DNA of 64,000 nucleotides from Gamarada debralockiae (Eukaryota > Ascomycota > Leotiomycetes > Helotiales > Hyphodiscaceae): assembly GCA_002803225.1 (NCBI GenBank), contig NXFV01000120.1, positions 1-64,000 on the forward strand, written 5' to 3'. The notes beneath the pieces are model-generated. The model was not told the DNA's origin and made no database searches. It saw only the letters and a list, made by a program, of their open reading frames with translations. This document shows positions 36,701 through 49,200 of this stretch, in pieces. The position numbers and the translations under genes were made by a program. The stretch's first letter is position 1; every line of letters begins with the position of its first letter.

Positions 36701-39700
36701 GGAATCTTGTGCCACGTCAACGTCAGAGCCTGTCATGATTTGGGGATGCCGATCTGGTGAGACTTTCTCCCGGCACTTGAAGAGCCCGAAGATCTACTCC
36801 GTCCGCCGCGGGATGGAGAATTGTGCTAGATCAAAACTGTCAATCCTTCCTTCATCAACCAACGTAATAATTCCATCTCGTGATCATCGTCATTCGTCCC
36901 ATCTCATCTCATTCTCATCTTATCTCATCAATTAAAGTCCCATAATTCCTAGCATCATCCCAAACATCCCGCTCTCCCGCCGGTCTCGAGCATCTTGAAA
37001 TAGCTCTCTCGGGTCTGTGGGGTACTGTACCGTATCTCACGCCAGCTACCGCTAGCATTTCTTGCGCAATGATGATAGCTCCCCTTTGACTCAGTTGTCC
37101 CCTCTCGGCTCTCGCTCTCCTTCCACTTACTGTATTTGAATTTTCAGTATCGAATTGAGGCCAGAGCGGCCGGGAAAAACTCATTTCGCTCCAATAACAG
37201 TTCACTTCCGGCACGATGCGCTGCTGATCGGGATCTTCAAGATAAGCCAAGCTACCAGAATGTCCGGAAAGGGCAGCGCTTTTGGTCCACCAATATTTGT
37301 CTATATATCTTGAAGATTTTTGATAGTTCCTTTTGGGTGAGCCTTGTGAGGTGTGAAAAGCGAAAGGTGGTGCAACACGACGAATCATGACAGAAGAGAC
37401 GCGGGAAAAGATCGACGCCTGGGATGGTCTTGCGGGTGTGTCAGGTTACGGTATGCCTATCACCCATGCCTGAATAGTTCTACTGGTATGCAAGGACCAG
37501 GGGCGAAATAATACAAGTATTTTGCAGCACATCCGTCTGCTGTACCGCCACACACCAACCCACTTCTTACAGGCCTCTTCGGCCCTCCTCCCGAGAAAGT
37601 TGTACAGAGGACCTCGTCCTTCGTACTCCAACTTACGACTTTCCTTGGAAGAACTCCGACAGATGACTCTAGAACGGTCGTATTCGCCGCTGCTGTGAAA
37701 TGCTGAGGGCTGCATGATTTATCTTGCATTGCATCTTGCATTTGCATTATCCCGTATCTAAATCTCAAATCGATCACCAGAGGTCATCGTCGCTTACGAC
37801 TTGCTTTATCATTGGCATATTGGCAGCCACTCGAGGCGTCACCGTCGTCATGTGAACTATGAATAGATTACGAAGTGGCGTAAGGCTCAGCTGAACGTTA
37901 ATTGTCAAATCGGTCAGGCTTCCCCTCCACCCTCGCCGCGGCCGTTCAATAGTATCGTCGAAGTTTTCGCATTCAATGTGGCTGAGTAGCTTGGGCATTT
38001 TACCCCATGTCTCTTCTAAGTCAGCTGAATCCTAGGCGTGGCACGGATGTGTCCCGGAGCACCACTCACAGAGCCTAAGGTTCTGAAAGCCACAGTCGCA
38101 GATCATGCAGGCACGAACAAGGAAGATTCAAATGCCGTCGATTTACTTTTTCGTATTCCGTCCAATTTTGTCAACCTTCTCCTTCTCCCAAACGCTCACA
38201 TTTCTTTCGTTGGCCTGCAAAATCTTCTTACTAGTCGTTTGAGAAAAGCAGATATCTGTCAAAAGCTTTAATCTTGGCTTTCAGTCTATTGTGGAGTCTA
38301 GCGCTGTGGCTTCAAATAGTTTTGATACCGTAGAGAGTAGCAAAGGTCGCTAAATCCCGTTGAACGATTCGGGCACTGATCGCTCAGCTCAATTCAGCAA
38401 TTGAAGGTCATTGCTTAATCTACCCGAAGAATTGAAGTCGGCGACATGAGTAACAGGGAAGGCAGCCTGTGAGAGCTAAGACTACTTTCTGGATTTTTTT
38501 GATTGACATCCGATGCCAATATTCGCAAATAGCTTCAAAACGGGGACCTCAGGGCTAATGAGATGATTTCCTTACCTGCCTCGCTGATCAAGGTCGTCAT
38601 GAAAGGACCTCTGTCGGCAACATTCAGGCCAGAGCATGATAGTGATGTGACAGTGTCACTGCTACGTCCCACAACTTCCACGATGCAAGGACCCGCTACC
38701 GACCTCGAAATGGTACTTGAGTTCGATATCAATGAAATTCACGATGTTTCAGTCTCAGCGGACGGACTGGCGCCAATGGCTCCATAATTGCTCTCGACAG
38801 CCTCGTTCGTTTGAAACAACTGTTCCTCCACCACCGTTGTCAGCATGGCTCTCAAACACTTTGGGGGCCACTGTACGGAGATAGCTAATATGCACGATGC
38901 AATATTTTGCACGCTCATAAGCGATTGAACACAAATTGTTGACTGGTACTTTGATACGATGTACCCCTTCGGAATTTATAATTCGACAGATTACAAGGAA
39001 ATTTCCTGCTTGACACTCAAATACCCTTCCCAAATCGCAAGCCACTGGCCAATCTCCACGTCGGCCACCCTGTAGTGGCTTTTCTTCAGCAGCAAAGGTT
39101 GTCTGCATGATCTCTCACCGGTAAGATATGGCCAAGTGCAGTGTTACACAAGCCTTCGGCACAGTCCGAAATCCCCAATTTAATGAGTCGCGCACTCCTT
39201 CCCGCACCCAGCCCAGCCACAAACATAATGGTCATTTTTGCACGCGTCTTCAACTCAAGCCATCGGGATAAAATGGCCTGATTCTCGCGCCATACGTACC
39301 GTTTCAGCTCACAAGGCTTAGTAACCGTCGAATGAACATGCTTTTGTGCGCTAGATGTTGTTTGACATTCTTCTGGAATGTCACTGAGAGCTACCTACGG
39401 ACCTTCTTTTACCATGGAGTCGGAATACCTTCCCTTGACTCCTGCACGAGGCCGCCTGGTTCCTGATCCGCGGGCCCGAATTTGGTTTTGAAGCCACTGT
39501 CATGCTTCTGCATGACATTACAGTGCGAACTATCCCAGCCTTTCAGCTCAACATCGAAGTAGCTCCGAGAAATGCTCTCCGATTTTAACGCCTTTCACGC
39601 CAGTCACGATATGGCGGCGCTGAAAGAAAAGAACAATCGGCCTATGCAACCGCCCAGCACGTGTTGACTTGCCTTCTCTGCATCGTCTGCATCTGTAAGC

Positions 39701-42700
39701 AGGTCGACATTCGTCACCATCCCTGATCTCAAAGCTAAAGGCAAATGTCTTTTGGGTCCGAGAATTCGATATCTTGACTTAGAGCCTGCTCGTATATCAA
39801 CCATACTTGATCAAAACTGCGATTATGCTTACCGCTCCCAGAACGTGGAATCCACGGATGCGTCCGTGCAGGCCCTCATAGCCGAGCCGAAATGCGCCTC
39901 CCGGGTGTGATTGCCAATCGCATCCGGCAGCATGACTCGTGCGAGGGTTCCAGTATCTGTCGTGACAACGGCACGTTTAATCTCTAACGAGGAGAATGCC
40001 GAGTCCAGCTTCAATTTGGCGGCCGCAAAGATATGCACGGCGGTTATTGGCGATTCATACCAGCCTTCCGAATACCTCCCGTCGCCTCCTTCCTGCCGAT
40101 CCGCGGGTTTGGAAGAGCGGTGGGAGATTGAGCTCGATACCATACACTCTGCCAAGACTATCCAACTCCCCGAATCCTTTCGCCGCCGCGATGATCTTTT
40201 ATCTACCAAATTTTCGTCGCCAAAGGAAGTCTGTTCCGTCCAGAGTCCACCGACACCATCAGTACTGGACTCCTTACCTGGGGGTATTGCAAGGCCAATT
40301 CTCGGATGTGAAGATCTGTGAGCTAAGCAAGACCCCCGTTCAGAGATCCCTCGAGGATCATGGTCAATATTCCCAGGGGCAAGCGACGGCGGAAGGGGGT
40401 TGCCGATGTTTCTTGTCGACCGGAAGAGGTTGTCCAATGCCCAGAGCAATCACATCACAAATGCGAGGATGAAACGCCCAACCCCTTTCTTTCAGTTTGT
40501 TTGCTCACAACTTCTCAACGATTATTGTCGTCGATTTCTTTCTCATCGCGATTCTAACCATCGCTGTCATCCGATTTGCTACACACCTTGCACCCCAAAA
40601 CACCGAACACTTGTGGCGAGCGCCGGGTCTCTCCTTGCCCTTCCATTCGGGTCCTTTACGCTACCCCTTAATCTTGCCTCGAGCTATGTGCTCAATATTG
40701 CGGGGTGGCTGGAGCTTGCCGAGGAAGGTTGAACGTGCAGAGATTTAAATTCAATTTGGTGAAGTAGCAGCCACCAGACATTCAACAATTGAACCGAACA
40801 GGAAGTATGATGGCCGCAGCGTAGAAATACACGTTGACTTTTTGAGTCTCTGGGAAGCCTTTCGTCATCCTTGATTCGCAACTTCGGACAAGATAACACA
40901 GATTGCATCCCGAGATGGTCGTAACGGTCAGATCACAGGCCCAGACCGATCGACCAACTCCCAGCTCTTAAAAGGAAACTCTTCAATTAATGATCTGCAA
41001 ATATGTTCCTAGGCACAGGAAGCAAGAGGCGATTCAACAGAGAACTCTGGGGAAATTCTGAGACAAGATACGAGAATATCAGCTGCGAGCACAAAGCTTC
41101 ATTCCCTTCGTTCCTTTGGTCTAGTCTTCCTTCGCCATTTAGAGCCACTTCATTACTGTCGTCACCCCTCTCGTCGTCGTTCCTCTTGTCGTCATCATCC
41201 TCTCAATGCCAAATACCCTCCAAATCTAGCACCAACAAGAATACAAGACCTGGCATTTCAAGCAGAGCAGCTTCCCCTACCTTCAGAACGAGAAGAGTTG
41301 AGATGTGCGGATACAGTGGTGGCCTGCACAATCTTCTCATAATTTGGTATGCTTTCACTGAATTATGGGCCGATGGTGTTGCGGAGCGTCGAAAGTATTA
41401 AGTATTAAATATTAAATAGTTCTTGCAGACTGGTCTTTGGTGGAACAGTTCTCTTCCATACTTGCTTTCCAACCCACAAATGTGCCAGACTGAGAAGGTT
41501 ACAATGACACTATCCGGGAAATCAATCACACGGCTTTCAACTACGTTTCAAATACTCGACTGGACGGGTAGCCTTCCGAACGTCATCTCAGAGCCGTTTC
41601 AGCAAAGGTCAAAACTCAAGCTGCGGAATATCTTGGACGGACGACACGGCGGTTCTCAGGACTCGTGTACTCATGGAAGGAAAAGCTTTCATCCATTCAG
41701 TTTAATCTTCCCTTCTTTCTTAGCAAATGCTTTCATCATCAACGCAGATATTTTTGTCGTTCTAAATATTAATGTCGACTACCATTCAAATTCAAACCAG
41801 GTGAGCCTCAAACCTATTGGGTATACAGATGCAGTACATCGAACAGTTCCTTCCTCCTCGTTCTGCCGCTCATCCGCTCCAAAGGAGCGAGCGGTTCCGG
41901 TCCTGCAGTCCTCGCAATTTTGAAATCTGTTGTTCTTAGATGCAGGTTATTGGGCAAAAGAAAGAGCTGGGCTCAGACATCAGTGGGAAAGCTTCCCTGC
42001 TCTCTCATTCTTCTCAGATTCGAGTTTATTGTCGTCCTTGATACCTTTGTCGCTGTCATTCTATCTGTTACTGTCAGTTTTTGTTCCCAGCGGCCACCGC
42101 ACTTACACTTAGTCCCACTCATCTTCACGCTTCCAACATTAATTACACCTCCAAATTCACTCTCCGAGCCTCCGCCAGATGTTTCCCTCTGAAGTGACTC
42201 GATCTTTTGATGCAACGGCCCTACTGACCAAGAGTTTTCGGAGGAACTCAGATTAAAGCTGCTTTAACAGAACTCACACGCCTTTCCTTCGTGACGTAGC
42301 TCCATTCCATCGCATGCGCAAATAGCAGCATGAAACTGAAGTTAAATTGACGAGGCTCGGAGCAAATATGCATTAGGAATGCTCCGCGAAATAGAGGGCA
42401 AAAGGTGTGAGGCTCGGGAGAATGGGCCCCGCATATGCAGTCAGCAACGCATGCTGCACCGGATGGGATGGAAGGTTTCGGGTGATTGCCTTGTTTTATA
42501 AAAGTTTATTATGACGTTCAAGTTATCCGCCTTACCTGAATTTGAGATGAAAACAATTCATGGGCTTCATTCTGCAAGCATTCTTTCTACAATACAAAAT
42601 CCGAGACAACTTTCTCCAGAAACTCTGCTTTACTTGTTCAGTTCTCGTTCAAAACACCCAAACTCCACAGCCTTGCCGTATTTTCAACCCAGTTACCTTT

Positions 42701-42709
42701 TCCCTATGA
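33766..42709. other. Nine-kilobase gene-poor region upstream of the medusa-like gene
   Basis: I cannot support any gene here. The first 2-3 kb are probably the long 5' leader and promoter of the medusa-like gene; a GTAAGT donor at 33838 and several short upstream ATG frames suggest a spliced leader. Protein-like fragments appear on the plus strand at 38563-38787 and 39911-40321, broken by stops and unrecognised. A C/T-rich stretch at 41100-41220 resembles a fungal core promoter, but no gene follows. Confidence 0.5.
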
Positions 42710-44750
42710 TCAAACTGTCGGATAATTATTCAAAAACGCCGGAATCGTCGACTGGCAAAGGATATTCGCAAACGGATCCTCGTTTATCCCAAAAGGCGGA
42801 TAATCGCGTGTGTTGACGACAACAGACCAATCGAGGCCGTTCCCAAGAGACTCTGCCCAAGTGTTTGCACCCGGTGTGCTGCCTTCGCGGTCCCAATACC
42901 AGTCTCCAGTGAGGCCAGTCGGGTTGCGTGGTCCGATGCCCCATACGGCTGCAAGTTGTTAGCTAAATTAATCGACAAAGGATGATGAAGGAAAGGAAGA
43001 TTGGGATGATGAGCTCACCATGAGTATGAATAAAATCCACCAGCGTTGTAGCAGACGCAGCCAGGGCTCCCTCACCAAAGCAATCCTCCTTATACTGATC
43101 ATCGCCTCCAAAGATATCCGCCACCAGGTTGGGACTCTGCGGCTGCGCAGCACTCAATCCCGTGTATTTACTCTCCTGAGTGATGGGATCATTGGTATGC
43201 GCGCTCGGACTCGTAATCCACTTCCGTACATCATATCCACCCGGCGTCAATACCGCTTGAGATAGATAATCATAATATGCCATGCCAGTTACATGTTCAA
43301 CTACGTAGCTGAGCAATATATATCCGTAGTTGGAATATGCGTAGCCGGCGCCCGGGTTGAAGTCCAGTGTGTAGCGAGACATGTAGTCGACGATATTTTT
43401 CACGGAAGCAGGGTTAGCGCCGGTGTTTTGGGCGTGTGCTATCTCGCGCATAGAGTAGGCGGGATCGAATCCAGATTGGGAGTCGTTGAGTCCGCCGTAA
43501 TGGGTGAGGAGTTGGTCGACCGTGATCTCCTGCAGGCGGGCATCGGGGGTATTCGTGTATCCGAGTAACGGGTAGACTTTGGTGGAGGAAGTGAGCTTGT
43601 TGCTGTTATAAAGTGTTTGAATAGTAGCTTCGAGGAAAGCCTTGCTGATGGATGCAAGGAGGAAGACGTCGTTTGTCGCTGTGGTGTGGCGGGTGGCTTC
43701 ACTCCACGAGTACGCTTTCTGCAGAAGAATGTTTCCGTTCTTGCCGACGGTGAATTGTGCTTGGCGGACTCCATTCGTCTTCATGAAATTCTCCATGAGG
43801 CTATCTGCTTGTGTCTCAGCGACAGCGTTGTTTTCGAATCCAGTGATGGTTCCAGTTGCGCGCCAGCTTCGAGGAGTGGGGATATCTTGCTCGGCCCAGA
43901 GAGCGGCGAAGTTGGCATTACTTCCCGTTCCGCCTCCTTGGAGATGAATAATGTATCGGCCTTCTGCCTTTTGGGTCTGGTATTCCGTTTGAAGATCATT
44001 TGCTGTCATTCCATGCCTGGCTACCCATGACCCAATATCGGTGTCGACGAATTCGGACGAGATTTGGTGATCTTCCGAAACAGCGAGGTAAGAAGGGCGC
44101 CAATACGGCTTTGTAGTCTCTGCATTGAATGTAGCTTGGTAGTCACTGTATGATTCGTCGACCCATGAGGTGTATTTGTCAAACTGGTCGTTGTAATACC
44201 AGACTCCACAGTACAGCCGATCTGAAGAAGAGCCATATTCGGTGAACGATTTGAGAATGTATCGATTCGATTGAGCATTGTTGAGTTCCGCAACATATTG
44301 ACTATTTGTCAGGCCACACTTCTGATACCAGTTCGTCACTCCATTTTGCACCATAATACCAGCAAATATCGGGTTTGCTGCTGGGCCAGTGACTGTGATT
44401 ATTGTTGAGACGTATCCATTGCTAGCATGACTGTCGAACCAAGACTGATACGTCGAACCGCTTGCTTCATGAATAGCCCAGTATGATGGGCTGGGGCGTT
44501 GAACCCAAACCGCTGCATAGCGATTATTGGGAGGTTGGCCATAGGCGCTCAGTGAGATCATTTGGTAGCCAGCTGCTGACCATTTGTTGAAGTTCGTCTG
44601 ATGCTGGGCTGCAGTAACATCGTAGTAGAACTGCCATGCAGGGACGTTTCTTTCGGCAAGAGAGCGTTCTTTGCGGGAAAGGTCTGTGGGTGCTGCTAGG
44701 ATTGTGGCAAAGAGCCAGCCCAAGAGGGCGACGAGGATGTTGATTTTCAT
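42710..44750 (-). CDS. Secreted polyglycine-hydrolase-like protein (beta-lactamase fold)
   Basis: Two exons (44750-43019 and 42948-42710) with a 70-nt intron encode 656 residues. Residues 1-20 form a signal peptide ending in ILAA. Residues 37-290 carry repeated units with a WxxxGYxxxSLSAYG pattern and aromatic-rich strands (RYAAVWVQRP, RLYCGVWY, NFAALWAEQD), as in the N-terminal domain of fungal polyglycine hydrolases. From about 310 a class-C beta-lactamase/serine-hydrolase domain follows, with the nucleophile Ser367 in SISK (S-x-x-K) and Tyr472 in YSN. The order and size match fungal PGHs (about 640 residues), which cut the glycine-rich hinge of plant class IV chitinases and so weaken host defence. 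The substrate here is inferred from the family. Confidence 0.82.
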
Positions 44751-46277
44751 TGTTGAATGGATTCTAGTTGTATGTACAAGCGATCTTCCAAGACGGTAGG
44801 ACTCAAGAACTCAACAACTGGATATGGAAAGGACTTGAAGATGGATGAAGATATTAAGCTTTTTGATAAAGATTCAAATACAACGAAGGATCAAGATCTC
44901 AGGGACACGTAGCGAAGGACGTGGAGGGTAAGATGGCATCAAAGCATTTCGATAAGGTAGAAAAGAAGATGGCTTTATGGAATATACATATTCACATCTT
45001 TCGCGGGAATCAGCCATTTTGGTTGTTCCACCATCTTTGGTATCACTTGAATACCCTCAGCTCTGCATGAGGTGGAGCAGAGTCACTGTGCCCGCCGGCC
45101 AGGCACAGCCGCAAGCCTCCCCGACGCAGGAACCAGAATGATTGGAAAGGCACTCCTTTTCCATCGTATTGATCATTCCACCTGGTTTCCGCAATGGACG
45201 CACAAAGGAGCCTATAACGCAGAAACGAACCTTGTGATGGGCGCAGGTATTTGGCTTGTGGACGAAACAATCGTCGTCTGCTTCAATTGGAGCTAGACGT
45301 TGTCTTCCCCCGGCTTTTCCCTTTGACGGGTGCCTGCGCAATACGAAGTGCCATGCTATTGGCCAGATATCTTTGGAACGAAACTTGATCAATGAAAATG
45401 TTCGAGTCGCAAGGCTGGAGTTAAGTCCGATTGTTTGCAGATAGAGTTGAGGCTTGAGATCGAAATAACTTCCAGTCTCCAGGTGACCGGTAGCGATGAG
45501 GCTGTGTGGCAGAAACTTATTGGTTAACTCATGTTTCTGGGGTGATTTTCTTCGCTAACTCGTGAAAGGTAGGACTTCCATGGAATGATGGAATGTAAAA
45601 GGAAAAGTTGAAAATTTTCGGGGGGCGACTGAGGATGAAAAGTATTCAGCATGAAGTGGGTGTGAAGTCGAGGATTGAGGGCGAAATTAGCTGCCGTTCT
45701 GCTCTTTATCAGTCAGGCAGGTTTCTACATCCGCAATCGATTTAAAGAGGAGTCTAGCGAAGATCTCGGTGCTTTCAAGCGTTGTCTTGAAAGTAGCTGG
45801 TTTTTAACTGATCCGCGTTTTCGATTCATCCGCTCCATGAGTGTCGCACGGTAATATGGGACTCGAAACATTTCCTTGTGGGAAAGCTACCGAGAGCTTT
45901 GCTTTGTAGCAGCAATTAAAAACGAGTGAGTGAGTGATCACTATATTCGGTCTCTATGACTCGTACACACAATTAGAAAAGCCCATTGATTTTTGAAAAC
46001 TCCCATGCCGCAGAGAGAAGGGTATCTTGAAATCCACGCCCTGCAAAAACAACTCCTCGAAGTATTACCCATATACTCAACAGACTCCCCCTTTCTATGT
46101 AGCGAATTCGACAAGACAAAACACACACTTTCTAGAACCCACCAAAATAATCGTAGTGGCCAGCAAGTGTGAGGCAGGTAGGTATCTATCTAGCCATCGT
46201 ACCTTCCAGTCTCTCAGCCTGAGTTAACAATTCAGAAACCCTCCTGTGAAGTGAGGAAGAAAGTATCCTGGCAATCC
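44751..46277. other. Intergenic region
   Basis: No gene seen. It contains the promoter of the polyglycine-hydrolase-like gene (left part) and the 3' UTR of the homeodomain gene (right part). Confidence 0.5.
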
Positions 46278-49200
46278 TCATTCTCCCTCAGTGTCGTAAT
46301 ATTCCACAATTCCTTGCCATCTCACCAGCCCCTTTTCCTTCCTGGAAAGCTCCATAGTATTCTTCTTCAAGCCCTCAACCTCCGTCTCTCTCTCTTTCTC
46401 CAGCCATTCCTTTTGCTGTTGCAAACGTGCATGCTGAGTTTCATAGCGACCCTCAATTTCTCGTAGGACTCGAGCAATCTCAGCCTCCTTCTCAGCGTTC
46501 AGTCCATTGTGCTTGTGGGAGAAACTCGAGAGTTGCTGTGCGAGGTCATTGATTCTTGTTGTGTGTGTATCATTGGCTTGTTTCAAATTATCGATCTCAG
46601 TGCGGAAACTTTGGACTTGTCCTGTAAAAATCTCCGAGTCAGCAGTGTAGGGAAAAGGACGAGAGAGAATCCGAAAGGAGGTCTTATGAGTTCCGAGACC
46701 CGATAGTAATTCGGATATAAGAAAGATATCAATCGCTCGTTCTAGTTTCAGAGATTAAAAGTCTCCATAGAGCTCACTGGACCCTGACCACCTTGGAATG
46801 CTCACTCTAGTTTAGCAACTGAACTCAAGGGCATCGAAGACTGCGACTAGCTGTCCAAAAGCATGCGTTTTCAATTGCTTAAAATCATAGAGCGATCGAT
46901 ATCTTATATCTCAATTGATGCGGTGTGTCCTTACTATGAAGACACTATCTCTGGAGTAGAAGTTGGCAGTCAAACTCTTGAGATCGGAAATAATAGGAAA
47001 TGAACTGCCTCGTGAATTACTTACGAGAAGCTGTCACTTTTGGATCTTCGTTGGTAACGGGGGTGGGTGTGGATATTGGAATTGCAGATGGATTCTGGGT
47101 AGGAGCACTAGCCGGGTTTGGTGCACTGGCTACACTATCTTGTTGTTTGTCGGCGGAAGGGACGGCGGCAGGAGAATCCTTGGGAGGTGCGGGCATTGAG
47201 GGAGGCTTTGGGTTAGCTGAATTTTCCCTTTGCTTTTCGTTCTTCGTAGCTGTGAATTGTCTGGCCCATTCCCGATTCGGAGAATGCTGTGTCTTGGTTG
47301 GAGAGGGCGATACGGTCGGCTTTTGTGGACTGGCTGCACTGTCATGGTATTTGTTCGCGGCGGAAACTGTGAAATTTCCCGAGTCAGTAATTTCTCAATA
47401 CACGTGAATAATTCGACTTAAGTAGGATTCGTGAGTTCCAAACTCGAATTCTACCCCTGACAGGGTAGGATTCGAGAGTAAAACTCAGGAAACCGGCCAA
47501 AGAAGTGCCCCAAGAAATACTTACTGGTATTAGTGGCGCTCTGTGTAGTCACGGGCGTTCTGACAGGGTCTGGCTGCCTCGCCAAAGTGTTCTCTCTGGG
47601 CTGGCTTCCCATTCGTTCAACTTGTATCAGCGTACTATCATCATCGAAGATGGTTCTGTTTCCGGCCCAAGTAGGGTAACGATTTACGCTGGCCAAAGTA
47701 TTCTTCGGTGAAAACTCTCGAAGGTGACCAGTGCGCGTATTGTTGGTGAAACCATTCCTCTCGGCTGGGCTTGATGCTTCGTCGTTGATGTTGGGCCTGT
47801 CACTACCGTCGCCGTATATCATTCTGGTGGGGTACGAAGTTGCCTCGGGTTGTGATTTAGGTTGGTTGGTCATACTAGGGACCGTTCGCTGACTGTCAGG
47901 GAGCGAACCAGGCTGGGGAGTTGAACTCAGCTTCTGAGTTGAAGGTGGGATTTGGGCTTCGGTGCCCTTCTTTGCAATCGTTATGAATGAATGAGTGAAT
48001 CCACTGCTCTCAACAACTCCGGAGGGAGCATTGGAGGTAACAACTGGTGGCAGGGTCAACTGGCTAGCTGGAGGAACATCTAAGCCATCTCCTCTTCCTC
48101 CACCACCACCTGTGGAAACTTCGGCTCTGCTAGACTGCACTATATTTGGAGGTACTGTTGACGGGGGTATAGCAGGACGATTGACGGGCTGAACGATATT
48201 AGTGGTGGCCGACCTGTACTAAGAACGGCTGGACTCACATTAAAACCCCCCTCATTGAACGTGAATTTGTCAACTTCAGCTTCCAAACGAGCCTTCTTGG
48301 CTGGATGAGCATGGTCGGGAGTGCTCTCTTTGGGATATAGCCGCTTCGAAGGACACTCGTTATCGAAATTTGAGAATCCATTGTACGTAGGTGTTGGGGT
48401 GACTGCAGTAGGGGTACTTCTTTGGCTTGTGGACTTTGGTTCACTGCTATGAAAGTCATCATCGAAGCCTTTATATGTAGAAGTTGGTGCTGCTGGAATC
48501 GGGGTGCTGTTTCCATGATTCCTCCTAGCCTTGACGTTATAATTGGCAAACCAGTTCTGGAAATAAATTAGCCTCGCTCAATATGAATAATGCAATCAGA
48601 GAAGAATGCTTCCTACCCTAACAGTCTTCTCCTGCACGTCTAACTCCTGGGCCAATTCCGCTTTTCTCGCACTCGTTATAGTACCACTGTTCTTTGCTAC
48701 TTCAGCTGCTAGGATCGCTCTGTGGGAATCGGGACGTCAGCAATCGTTTATTCAGTTTGAATGATTTAAAAACTCTGCTCCCGAGACATGATCTAGAAGC
48801 TATAGCTCACGAGACAGTTCGGTAAAGTGAGGATATATATCGCTCATTCTAGTTGATCGATTCTGAATATCTGCTCATGAGACATCCAGGTAAGGCAATA
48901 CTCTTATTCCCCGAATAACGCACCTTTGATCCGGAGTTAAGCGGAAGCTTGTAAGTCCCTTCTTTGATGAATAGTCTTTTTCGGCAAGGCTTGGAGACTG
49001 CGCTGGAGTTGATGAATCGGAGGTCTTTCCTCGTTTCCCTATAGGGATTGTTAGAGTGTGAAATGACGAGAACGATTCTGCTATTTACTTTTCGTGAGGA
49101 TGTGCTCGTGCTCTGATGATTCTGTCGCAGTAACGACTGAGTTTGTTGATTTAGGGAGTGCAGAGTCTGCATCAGGAGAGGAGGCATAGGGGTCGACGGA

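Noticed and set aside
36915..37388. 157-codon minus-strand open frame
   Set aside because: Composition is unlike real proteins here and nothing in it is recognisable.
39829..40449. 206-codon minus-strand open frame
   Set aside because: No domain, odd composition, and it overlaps an equally protein-like plus-strand frame; no splice or start support.
46622..47024. Separate small gene inside the 403-nt intron
   Set aside because: No open frame of use; repeated non-coding words explain the sequence better.
47000..47407. 135-codon plus-strand open frame rich in Gly
   Set aside because: It is antisense to an exon of the homeodomain gene that is supported by splice phases.
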